NCBI RefSeq assembly: GCF_028453695.1
Contig: NC_135777.1
Span: 11,335,714 to 11,399,713, forward strand
DNA: 64,000 nucleotides
Origin: Augochlora pura
Taxonomy: Eukaryota; Arthropoda; Insecta; Hymenoptera; Halictidae
Reading direction: 5' to 3'
Part shown: positions 37,801-48,849 of the stretch, in pieces
How the letters are laid out: the number at the start of each line of letters is the position of its first letter
Position numbering within the stretch: position 1 is the first letter of the stretch
The notes under the pieces: generated by a model
What the model was told of the DNA's origin: nothing
What the model saw: the letters and a program-made list of their open reading frames with translations, nothing else
The model's database searches: none
Program-made: the position numbers and the translations under genes

Positions 37801-39461
37801 ATAGTGTAAATAAATAGTTGCGTTTATAAAGATTCCGTTTCTTAAAGATATATACTTCTAAGAGATATATAGAGAGTATGTTCAATACTCGCAAGGTGAC
37901 AGCTGCGTCAAATTTGATCCAGGGAATTTAAATCGTTCGCTTAATCGTTCAATTATCGGCAAATTAAATCAAGTAAATTGTTGTCACGGTTGGAACATCG
38001 GAAAAGCTACTAATGAGTCTGCAAGAAATATTTTTAAGAACATGTTTGGAAATTTGTTGAATAATGCTTAGAATTGTTATCAATACCATGAATAGCACAG
38101 TTACTAACACAGTTAAGAGACTGAATATTCATATGAGCAGGTATAGGGAGGTAATTGTGATCCTAGTAAACCATTTGATGTTCAAGGTTATTGTCGCACA
38201 GTTTCGATTTTATAATAATAAGAACAATAATAGTAGTAATATAATGTTTGTTGAATCAATGAGAGAAAGCCGCTGTGTTCCAATAATATGACGGTATGTC
38301 GCACAGGTGGCATATGAAAAGAAAGTGAAGAAAAATAAAAGAAATGATAAAACGCAAGATACGATAGATATAAATAAATATTTAAATAGTGAAGCGAACG
38401 GTCAAGGTATTTAAATAATATGAAAATGGAGGAAACGAAAGGGAATAATACAGTGTAAGATCGTTATCAGAACATATAAGATTTTGGATTACTGATTTCG
38501 ATAGTTTGGATACAAGAATATTTACGTTGATAAAATATCTACTAATAGACAAATCCTAAACCACGAGAGCATTCGCTTGTTGTATCGTGGATGTGACTGA
38601 AGAGGCAGAGATCATGGAAAAAGGTGAAACTCTACTTTATCCGTTCGTTATGGATGCCAACGAGTTCGAGGTATCCCAGCCAAACGGGTCGCTGCGATCT
38701 TCGGACAGTTTTTCCGTCGATGGAGTGTCGGAGTCGCGGGATAGTAATTTGGTGGATGGCAGGCGGCGTAGCAGGATCCCGGGGTCGTTTCTCGATGAAA
38801 AAGCGGTGTCCTTGAGCGGCGATATCGAAATCAGCAGGAGTCCGATCTCGCGATGGTCGCCGGGTATCGGCTACGTGACTCGCGAGAGTAAGGTCCTTTT
38901 TATGAATGAAGCGGGCCGCGTCTCGCAGAGCGGAGCAGAGCGAAGCAGAACGCCGTTCGTGGAAACTCGAGAATACACATGTACGCCGGGGCGGATCGAC
39001 GCCGGCGCGTTCCGCGGCGATAATGCATAAATAGAGAAAAGGTGAGAGCAAAGAGGACACAGCGCGCCACACGAAGTGTCTAACGGCACGGCACGATCAA
39101 AGCGGCCGCCGATATTTGAGGATCGCGCCGATGTTTGCCGAACTTATTCCTTGTCAGCACTGTTAACAGACTTGCCAGGCTCTCCTTTCTCTCTCTCTCC
39201 CTCTCCCTCTCCCTCTCTCTTTCTCGCTCGCTTCTCGCTCTCGCTCTCGCTGCCAGCGACGCGTAAAACTCCTCCCTTTTTTCCTCTTCACCTTCTTTCC
39301 CGATCTGCTCTTTATTTCGCTTCGTGCTCCGGACTTTCCGCTCGATCTTCGAGCTCCTCGAGCACCGACGATAGCCCGAACCTCATGATCGCCGTTTGCA
39401 AAAGTAACCAAAGTCATCTTGATATTCGTAACTCGCGAATTTGAACGCTACTTCTACCAAG

Positions 39462-39663
39462 CGGTGTCAAAAGACATTTTTCGAATTTTGGCTTCAAATT
39501 ATTCTCTAAGGTTAATTATTTCTACGCGACTGATTTGTTGACTTTTCGTGCAATAGTTGTTATATAAATTCAGTGATATCATCTTCATCCAGATTATTCA
39601 GGATCTAAAAATGTGCATATTGTATTTTGTACCCATGTCTACCGTAACGTGTCTTTCGACACC
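39462..39663. mobile_element. Possible short MITE with 15-bp inverted ends
   Basis: The ends GGTGTCAAAAGACA and TGTCTTTCGACACC are nearly perfect inverted repeats around an AT-rich non-coding interior of about 170 bp. I find no clear target duplication, so the call is tentative. Confidence 0.4.
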
Positions 39664-40229
39664 TTATGTACTTTACAGTGGTGTCTAATTTTAGACCAAT
39701 CAATGCAATTATTTATTGTTTTGAATAAAAAGATCTTTAAAATTTGTATACTTGGTGTATTTGCTTTAATAGAATTTAAATGACGCGAATTCCGGTCAGC
39801 GGTCGCGAATGTATCAATATTGATTGCGATAGTCTTAGAGAAACCCGATTTCAATTGAATCGGAAAATACAAAAGTTGTTGTAAAGTAAAGCCACATCCC
39901 TTCCAAGTAGATGAAAATATCTACTTGGCAAATATCTGCTTGCAGTATAAAAAGTATACGCGTGAAAAGTGTTGTTGAGTTAATAATATTACTGTGTTTG
40001 ATTATATTTCTAATAAAAATGAAAAAAAATTAAGGGAATAATATTTTTTTATTATTGTTCTTATTGAGATAAAACATGTTTGATTAACGAATTTTAACAG
40101 ATACTCATCAAAGTATTAATGTATGTATTATACAAAGTATCTATATTTAACTGAAAATATGAAATACCAACGGTTTTAGCAGTTGTCTGCATTTTAACGC
40201 AAAGGTGTGAAAAGATACCTCCCTTTTAA

Positions 40230-40387
40230 CACTATTTTCACCGATATTTTTTATTAGACAACTTGTATAATGGAATGTAGGAAGTAATTTTGATTAAAAA
40301 TTAGTAGAAGATGCTCCCTTTGGCCAAAATAGTGTTACATAAAAATTTATGAAATGGTATCTTTTAACACTCTCGGTAGAAACAGTG
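40230..40387. mobile_element. Small TTAA-flanked piggyBac-like MITE
   Basis: The element is 158 bp, flanked by TTAA at 40,226-40,229 and 40,388-40,391. Its inverted ends CACTATTTTCACCGA and TCGGTAGAAACAGTG match at about 12 of 15 positions. The interior is AT-rich and non-coding. Confidence 0.65.
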
Positions 40388-41695
40388 TTAAAGAATCGGA
40401 ATAGGATAATCATGTTACTTTGTTAATGGACGTTTTAATATTACCGAGTCTGTATGGAATTTTATGCCTAGCCAAACAAAAGCACAGTAATAAATAAACT
40501 GTAAAAGTTATCGTTAAAATTTTATTTTTATCTGGATCTTAATCAATTTTCGGATAAAACGAACTACTAACAATTTTTAAAACTTGCGGTAGCATACTTC
40601 ACACTGCATTTTCCCATCAGATTTTCTCATAAAATTTCATCTGAATTACTTTCACCTGAACGCGCCCCCTCCCTTAACACTGAACCAACCGAGCCAGTGA
40701 AAAAGACTGCTTTCAGATGCTTTCTTCAATGTCGCTGAAAATTGTAAATATTCTTCCACAGAACGTTATTGAACAAATGTCCCCATAAAAGCATACATTA
40801 TAATAAAAATGATGAGAGATGCAACTAAATACAGTACAATGATGCAAATAAATATATGTGAAAGATGCAAATAAATATACTTTGGATATTATGCATTCAT
40901 GACAAAAATGAGTATGTCGAATAGAAAACTGAAACAATATTAACAAAATTCAAGAACATTGTTACATTATTTTCAATTTATTACGATTACTAACAGAAAA
41001 AAAAAGACACTTTCGCGTAAGTTGCGTGAGTTGCGATTAACTTAGCCAACTTGTACTTTACACAAAGATGCACGATCTAGTTATAGAGCTATATATTTTA
41101 ATCCCGCAAAGGACTAATATCGATTTAGCGTTAAAGAAATCGTTGGGTCGCGTGGTCGCCAACGATCGATCGGAAAAGCTTCCGTCGAATCGTGGAAAAT
41201 GCTCGAAGGAAATGCATGCGCCGGTTATCGCCGGTCCGGACGAGCCGGCCGCTGATTCGCTAGCCACAGGTTTTAATCAACCGCGCCGCAATAGGCTAAT
41301 CTAGGCAATTAGTTTCCTACGACGTAATCAGCCGCCCAGATAAGGTGGAAACGTCGGGTGGGAGTTAAAAGTGCCGTATTACATTAGATTACTCTCCTCC
41401 GTGCATTATCATCGCCCGCAGAGAGAAATATGCAGATCGCGCGATGCGCCGGCAGAACCAGATCATCGGCGCGGAGATAGAAACGGGAAAAAGGTGGAGA
41501 GACTTAGGCGGGAGAGGAGGTCCAAGCATGAGCCGCGGGAGCACAGAGAGTCGGCTCGTTTCCTCTCCTCTCCTTTCCTTTCCGCGGCTCGGCCGTCCCG
41601 CGCGACACGCGATCCAACTTAATTAAGAGGAACAGATTAGAGTTGCAACAAATTGCATTCCCGCTTTTTACGGTGCCATCGACAAGTCTCCCGAT

Positions 41696-41727
41696 GAGCA
41701 GCAGCAGCCGCAGCAGCAGCAGCAGCG
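41696..41727. repeat. (GCA)n microsatellite
   Basis: This interrupted CAG/GCA run lies within a GC-rich intronic island. Short Ala/Gln/Leu frames across it are repeat artefacts. Confidence 0.85.
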
Positions 41728-42520
41728 CGTCCCTCCGACCGGGGAGCGCATGCGAACTGCTTTGCATAATGAACATTTAAAGACGGATCAACGACCCATT
41801 TACGTTTACAGCCTCCGCGAGGCTCGCTCCGTCGGTTTCCTTCTCCCCTAATCTCCGCGTCCCGGCTTCTCGTCGAACGGGGGGATCGTCTCGAGAGGAT
41901 CATCGTTTTCTCGAGACGTTGCTCGCGTCGAGATGCTCGGCCGACGCGAGAAACGCGAAAGCGGCGAGGGCTCCTTGTTCCGTCGGCGACAAGGATTTCC
42001 CCCGAAAATTCCTAGGACTCCGAGGATCGGTTTGCGCGCAGGTTTCGAGGAATCCTGGCTTCGCCGGCCGATGGGGGCAGAGCGCCTCGTTAGGGACGGC
42101 TCCGTCGTAATTTCTGTTTGCATGATGAGCCGAACTGTACTTTTACGCGGGAAGATACCGCGAAACAATGCAAGACACGCGTGCAAATATGGGCGCGCAC
42201 CTCAAATGGGACATTCCAATGTTTCTCGGTATTGCTTCCACCAAAGATGGCCGGGCCCGAGCACCGATCATGTCGTCAACCCGACACAATATCTCCTGGC
42301 TTCGAAAAGCCTTGCGTCACCGGCCCATTCCTGCCTCTCGGCGGCGGTCTTCTCGCACGAACCCTTTCCATATCTTTCGATATCGTGCCAAATCGGTCGT
42401 CGGTCATTTCATTATTCTAGAACAGTTCGTGGCGAAGAACGGCGAAGTGAAATCTGAAATCCGAAAGTGCGCGAAATTCTGAAGTGAAGGGACAGGAGAA
42501 ATGGAATAAGAGAATCAGTA

Positions 42521-42929
42521 TACAGGGTATTCCATAAGTCACTCGCAATCTGGGCATGATCGGTTCCTGATGTCATTTCAAGTAACTTTTTCATAGCGCA
42601 AATGCAATCCGCGACTTTATTTATGAGTTACCGACAAAAAGCAGTGACCAATGAGAGGCAAGATCAGCTGGCGCGAGACGGCTGAGCTGAGAAGCTACTT
42701 GAACTTGGCTTCGAATTGAAGACTTCGCTCGAGACTTGAACTAGGCTTCGCCCGCTTGGTGGCTCGGCCGCCTCACGTTAGTCGAGCACGTCTCTCATTG
42801 GTCAGTGTTTTTCGTAAATGACTAGTAAGCACAGCCGCGGATAGCATTTTTACTAAAGAAAAAGTTACTGCAAATGACCTCAGGAAAACCTCATTTTCCG
42901 ATTGCGAGTAACTTTTGGGTCACTCTGTA
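42521..42929. mobile_element. Mariner-like MITE with long inverted repeats (TA target duplication)
   Basis: The element is 409 bp and is flanked by TA dinucleotides. It begins TACAGGGTATTCCATAAGTC and ends GTAACTTTTGGGTCACTCTGTA. The inverted repeats extend imperfectly for about 130 bp: ACTCGCAATC near both tips, AGTAACTTTTTC further in, then GACCAATGAGAG. TA duplication and an ACAGGGT-type tip suggest the Tc1/mariner superfamily, but ends alone do not prove it. The centre is non-coding. A degraded relative lies at 30,876-31,110. Confidence 0.82.
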
Positions 42930-43192
42930 TAATACCGAGATGGCTATTTAACGAAATAATCTATAACGGAAACGAAAGATTTTATGCGTGAAAATATGCA
43001 GGAATGTGATAAATATTGGTTGGCTAAAGAAAGTAACATATGTAGATTACATTTAAATGTTATTAAATGATGTAGAGGAATAGAGGAGCGTATAGAGGGA
43101 AAAGAAAAACTAATAGTATGAGTTATCGGTTAATGTTTGAAAGTAGTGTTTGTTGTTCCTAGTTCAAGGTAACTGCATAACCATTGTCAATA

Positions 43193-43490
43193 CGAATTTA
43201 CAATCATAATTGCAATGTTTTGATTATAAACACGAATTTACGATAATAATTGCAACTTTAGAGTTACAAATGTAAATTCGCAATCATAATTGTAAGGTTG
43301 CGATTGTGAATGCGAATTAAAAATTGCAATTGTAACATTATGATTGCGAATATGAATATACAATCATAATTGTAGCATTATAATTGTAAATATGAATTCA
43401 TTATCATAATTGTAACGTTGTTGTTGTTGTAAATTGCGAATATGCAATCATGATTGTAAATTTGTGATCGTGATTGCGAATCCGTATAGA
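43193..43490. repeat. Diverged 40-bp minisatellite, about 7 copies
   Basis: A 40-bp unit of the form CGAATTTACAATCATAATTG followed by CAA.GTT.TGATTGTAAA.. repeats about seven times. The first three copies are spaced exactly 40 bp apart (starts near 43,193, 43,233 and 43,273). Each unit contains the imperfect palindrome CAATCATAATTG. Later copies carry substitutions and small indels, such as a GTTGTTGTTGTT insertion. Confidence 0.8.
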
Positions 43491-44145
43491 GATCATAAAG
43501 TAAAAATAAAGTGTTTCCGTTCACTAATAGTAACAGTATGCTGACAGATGGCTGTAAAGAATTGTAATTGATTGCATAGAGAATAAGTGAGAATAAGTTA
43601 TTTTCCTTTAGGTGTAAATTTATTCCGCGTATCTAATGAATGATTATAATTACTATAGAATTGGTTATATAATGCGATACATACTTTTCCTAAAAAAACA
43701 GTCAACTTGAAAACAGTTCCATGCAAATAGAACATAATGTGATCGATGTATGGCGGTCCTCTTTAAAGGTCGTCCTATTTCAACAGATTGTTAAATGAAA
43801 TATAGAACATGCGAGTGTAAAGAGATATCTCTCTTGAGCCTAATTCATATCTGAGCCTAAGGGCCGTGAATTAAAACAAACGACTAAAAATGTACCTCGC
43901 GTATGGAGAACGCTCGAGAGATTCGCCGGCAAATGGCACTCGAAGTCGAGCGCTTGATTCTAAAAAACGAGAGAGAGAGATGGAAAGATAATTCGAATTC
44001 TTGATTCGAAAGAAACTGGTGGAGAAGCACCGTTCGACGAATTAGAATAGATACCGATCGTTTCCCGTTGAAAAGCCCCGGGAGCGTTATTAGTCAGCGA
44101 TCCGATTTGAATAATAGCACGGTTGGTTTTTATTTGTCGCGAGCA

Positions 44146-44170
44146 GAGCCGAGCCGAGCCGAGCCGAGTC
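44146..44170. repeat. (GAGCC)n microsatellite
   Basis: About five copies of the pentanucleotide GAGCC lie in a GC-rich intronic island. Confidence 0.85.
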
Positions 44171-45309
44171 GTTAACGCGGTCAATTATGCGCGCCGTTGT
44201 CAAACGTAGCATTTGCGTTGTCAAAGGATCGCGTGATATATGGAAACACCGCGATCCAATTTTTTCGCAGTTCTGCCGCGTTCTTTTTCTCGTCGTTCTC
44301 TGCCGGCTGCCAGCCGGCCCGCGGGGAAAACCAGTTATTAACGGAAAAATATTACTTTAATGAATGCACGGTGGATAATTTAACGCGGAAAGAGGATCGC
44401 CGCGCCGGATCGCGGAGATTAAATGCAATTTTCACACTCTACCGAATCCGCTATTAACCGGGAAGATAATTATAGAAATCGAAAACCTGATCGAAGCACA
44501 ACCGGGGGAACTTATCGCCGGGGCCCTCCAAGGAAACCGACCGCCGATTTACTTTTTATTCGTAGGCGCACGCTGTATCGCTATTTCACCTGACTTGATT
44601 AGATTTATTTACGTAAGTGCCGAAAAGACCATTCGGTTTACGAATGATGGGAACGATGAGTACGTACGAAGACCTTCGCATAAACAGCGTTTAAAGAAAT
44701 AAAGGAATAAGAAAAAATCAACGGTGTTGCAGATACTATTCGAAGTGATTCTAATTCGAGTAAGACGGCTGTGTTGCCGGTACAGAGTTCTGTAAAAATT
44801 CCGAATCAAAAGATATACGTATAAAAGCGCAGTATAGTAGTAATATTTTATGAACAAAAAGAATGTTTATCATAATCGTAAGACGCCTATCTTCGGGGGA
44901 GAGCGAGTTTCACACGATAAGCACCGTGTATGAGTCATCGGTGACTGACGATGTACGATTGTAAATAACTTGAGATCATGCGAATATAGTTTTTACATTT
45001 TACATTTCCATTGTAGACTCGAATAAAAAAGTGACGAGACCAAAATCTTTTTACATTTTTTTTTATTCCAAACAATGGCAAAATTAACAAAGAAATATTT
45101 CGATGATTCGACACGTGAAAACTAGTCTCTGTGAAATTTACAAAAAAAAATTCAAGTCATTCGGACCAGCGTGGACGCTCGTGATTCTTATTGTGTATCG
45201 TTAACAGGAAAGTTACGGGGAAAGCGAAAATACTCGGCGGAGGATTTAATTGAAATGAAGAACGAATGGACACGACACGATCTGAAACGATCGCGTTTGT
45301 CTTTTTCAG

Positions 45310-45513
45310 ACCCGAGGCAATGGTCGGAAGCAGCTGTCGCCCACTGGCTGCACTGGGCGATCGGCGAGTTCTCGCTGGAGGGTGTGGCGATGCAGCCCTG
45401 GCAGCACATGACCGGCAAACAGATTTGTGCCATGGGGAAGGAGTCGTTTTTGGCACGTGCGCCGGCCTTCATGGGCGACATCCTCTGGGAACACCTCGAG
45501 ATCCTCCAGAAAG
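45310..45513 (+). CDS. pnt: ETS transcription factor Pointed, Pointed (SAM_PNT) domain exon
   Basis: This exon encodes residues 75-142 of the P2-type isoform. It opens with DPRQWSEAAVAHWLHWAIGE, continues FSLEGVAMQPWQHMTGKQIC, and closes with GKESFL and GDILWEHLEILQK. DPRQW, W..WA..EFSL, GK..FL and GDILWEHLEIL are hallmarks of the Pointed domain of the ETS1/ETS2/Pointed subfamily. This helical fold recruits MAP kinase to the Thr in the preceding exon and takes part in protein-protein contacts. The acceptor is GTCTTTTTCAG|AC and the donor CAGAAAG|GTACGTG, both strong. The exon is 204 nt, phase 1 at both ends. The preceding K74 plus DPRQW restores the contiguous domain. I am very confident of the family; the pnt name rests on the ETS1-type domain in an insect genome. 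Confidence 0.97.
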
Positions 45514-45795
45514 GTACGTGACTCTCTCCTTATTCCCAGGTGGGCCATCCAGGCTTGTTTCTTTACCCACATGGCCGAGCAAACACGCTTTTCCTACGGC
45601 GTACCCTAACCCGGGCCCAACCATTTTCGCCGGCTGCTTTTCCCGCAGCCAGCGACCGGGCGATTGAATTATTAGAGGCCACTTGCGCAAGCTTACGGTC
45701 TTCGAGACTCTTATTGAACAGATTGCAACGACAACCGTGGGTTCCAATCGTTCGAACCTGTACCGTGGCATGCGACCGGCAATGGTGTATTTGCA

Positions 45796-46029
45796 GAGTT
45801 GGGAAAAATAGATTTCTAAAATATTACATAGACTGTAAGTAGTTTTATATACTTGTGTAATGCAGAATTTGTCAAATAGACCTTCCTTGAAACAGTTACA
45901 CGTGGATAAAGTTGAATATATTTGAATTGCTATTTATACATGTAAGTATTATTTTACAAAAATTTATTTGTCAACTTACACGTATCACGCGAGAATAACT
46001 ATTTCAGAAATCTATTTCTCCCCAATCCA
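45796..46029. mobile_element. MITE-like inverted-repeat element
   Basis: The left end GAGTTGGGAAAAATAGATTT plus CT is the inverted counterpart of the right end AGAAATCTATTTCTCCCCAA plus TC, over about 25 bp. About 180 bp of AT-rich non-coding DNA lies between. A clear target duplication is not visible, so the superfamily is not assigned. It lies about 280 bp downstream of the Pointed-domain exon. Confidence 0.55.
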
Positions 46030-47301
46030 GAATATTTAACCTCGGAAAAGTGGCTAAAATTGTTGTTTTCTGACAGGTGGATATAATAGAAAGCAATAGT
46101 CCAATAGCCTTTCTTCTCTTGTTACGTTTTGTTAATGATCTCATTAATCTTCTCGCTAACGATTTCTGTGTGTTGCAACGATACACTTCAAATACTATAT
46201 GCTCCACGTTACCTGTGTTGTCGCGATTACCAACGTTAAAGAGTTACCCATGAATTAAGCAAAATTTCATACAGTTCACATGGAATTTTATATACCTCCA
46301 AGTGAAACCTAATGCTTGTTACGTTGTCAGTTTTGCCTTTGTGATACAAAAAGAATGACTTACTATTGCGTGCCTACAATGGCATTATTTCATTCCCAAT
46401 GTACGTACTCTCGTTCTGAAACAAACGAATAAAATAATTTCCGTCATCTTCTGAGACCAAATTGTTCCTCAGCATGTAAACAAAAATGATTATCGAATAT
46501 GATTATTCGAGCCTCGCAACTTTCCATAGATGCTGATTAACAGAAACTATAAAAACGAGCCACAAAGCTCGAATAATCGTATCTCCCTCTCCCAAATAGT
46601 CCACCATTGTTTCTAAGCAGAAGGACATTTTAACAGAATTGATTGCACGCTGCTGTGCGACGAGAAGTAGAGTAGCAATTAGTTAGTTAATTTGTTAATT
46701 CGGTAATTAGGAGTATAATATTCTTGTTCTTCGTTGAGAGTAGACTAGTATCGAAAGGGTTGAACGTTCGCGAAAGAGAATCTTGCTCGCCGAAACGAAA
46801 GCAGTTCCGATGTACAATGTCCGGCCGCGATTAGAGAAATTACGCTTCGGATGGGATTTAAGCTTTGAATCTATGGCAGGAAAACATTCACCATTCTTAG
46901 CGGACAATCGAAGCGCCAGAGAATATCGGAGGGTAGAAAGCATCTCCCATTAATAGAACCGAAATATCTTAGAATTCGCCGATTTCCGGTGGATCGGGGG
47001 GTCACGCCCCTGATCCGTGTACCTGTTGACCCGTAGTTCGACGCGACATACGAGCCGAAGACGATGGACAATTGCCTCGGGGCGATCTGGTGGGAGAGTT
47101 TCCAGGAGATTCGCGAGGAAAAGCAGGTTGCCACCGGAAGAGTAGCTTCCCTGCGACATGGAATCGGCGTGTCGACAAAAACAGATATCGAATTTCCGTA
47201 AAATCGCGATGTCACGGCAGGTACACCGGGGGCCGGAGACCGGCCGCGAACAATGAAGAGAGATCGAGGAGGCGAGACGCCTCGTTCGCTCCCTCCCCCA
47301 C

Positions 47302-47302
47302 C

Positions 47303-47333
<31 letters not shown>
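47302..47333. repeat. (CT)n microsatellite
   Basis: This is a CT dinucleotide run with one interruption, within a GC-rich island. Confidence 0.9.
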
Positions 47334-48522
47334 GGCGTCTCTACTCCGCGTTCAGTCCCGATGACCCCTCGATGCCCGACACCCGTGTTTTCAACGTTTC
47401 GAAGCGTTGAATCGGCACTTTTTATTCGAACCAAGAAGAGAATGGGGGAAAAAGAGAGCAGCGGCAGCCGCAGCCGCCGCGCGCGCCATAGAAACTCCCA
47501 CTCCGGATATCCTGTGCCGTCAGAATGGTCCCGTGCCATTGCCTCGGCCACTTAGCCGGTTTTTCGGCCGTTTACCACCCCCGGCAATACCCACTCGTAC
47601 TTCGATCATGAGATCCTCCGCGAGATAGATCCTGCCGCGTGGATCAACGCCACTCCTCGTCCGATAGCGGGGCAGCACATTTACCTCGTAGGAAAGAACT
47701 GGTACAATCCGAGCCCCTTTACCGTAACCAGCGCTTCAACGCGCTCGGAATTAAAATGCGAGATACAAACGCAAAACGTACTTAATTTTTTCGAATTGAT
47801 ATATTGGAATTTGTATCGCGTTCTATGCTTGAAAATACCGAGCACTATGGTGACACTAGAGTATTCTATGCAAACATTTATAAACAGTACTACTACTAAG
47901 TCTAAAACGGGACTGATGCATGTATATTGTTTTTTAACTAGACTGCAGATTCTATACAATTATCGCAATGTTTATAGTTTGTAGTAAAACTTTTGAAATA
48001 ATGTGAAACGAATAATCTGAATAATTTGAAAAAAATGTCAATGCGTGGTTTTTTGAACTTTTTAGAATGAGTAAGTAAGGAATGATCTTGCCGGTTAATT
48101 TCTATTTCTTCCAATTGATCCAGACAATTTTTATTTTACACGAAAGCCCGCGATCTATTTATAACAATGACAAGATTCGATTTAATGAAACTTTATGGGA
48201 TTTTTATTATGACGGAAGGTTGGCTGAGGAATCATTATCTAAAGATTTATCATAAAAACATTTTTGATGCAGGAGGGATTGCAAAATGAAGTATCAGAAA
48301 TATTCATTTTAACTGTAACTCTTATAGTTTGTTTTTGAACCGTTTAAAAAAATCCCTTAAATGGTGTCGCTTAAAAGGGTTGAATCCTTGAAAATTTGGC
48401 ATAAAAACGATCTTCAAGAATCAAATTCGATGAATTGATTAGACATTGGAAAATGGTGCCCTGCGATCTCGAATCTCGTAAAGTTTACGAGGAGAGGCCA
48501 GAGTCTTTCAAACGCAGGTTTA

Positions 48523-48545
48523 CTTCGTCGTCGTCGTCGTCGTCT
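48523..48545. repeat. (TCG)n microsatellite
   Basis: About seven TCG/CGT triplets sit in a GC-rich intronic island. Confidence 0.85.
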
Positions 48546-48814
48546 CGAAGCGATGCAACAGAGTTTTTAGGCAGTCTGAGTGCCGGTGTTTAGAGGCACA
48601 CGGGAGCCAAATTATTTTCTAATTAGATGAGAACGGCATTGATCGAGCGCCCGTGCCCCGGTTTATTATTTACGAGGCGTGCATCGCTCGTATCGTATAT
48701 CATTCGCCGGAGGAAGTTTCCCTGGAACTTGTACTTGCTCGGCTGAGAAGACAGGAAGGGCGCAAGCGAGAGAAACGGGCGGATGGGGACGGCCGACAGA
48801 GGAAGACAACCAGA

Positions 48815-48849
48815 GGGAGAGAGCGAGAAAGAGAGAGAGAGAGAGAGAG
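48815..48849. repeat. (GA)n microsatellite
   Basis: This GA-rich run ends in about ten pure GA units. Confidence 0.88.

Larger units (their letters stand above)
32146..45309 (+). other. pnt: Intron 2 of pointed, about 13.2 kb
   Basis: This intron lies between the two exons that together encode the Pointed domain. It contains TTAA-flanked MITEs at 32.7-33.2 and 40.2 kb, a mariner-like MITE at 42.5 kb and a 40-bp minisatellite at 43.2 kb. GC-rich islands lie at about 33.8-35.3, 35.7-37.6, 38.6-39.4, 41.1-42.5 and 43.9-44.6 kb. No convincing additional exon is seen. An unrecognised open frame with an ATG lies at 38,614-39,030. Confidence 0.85.
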
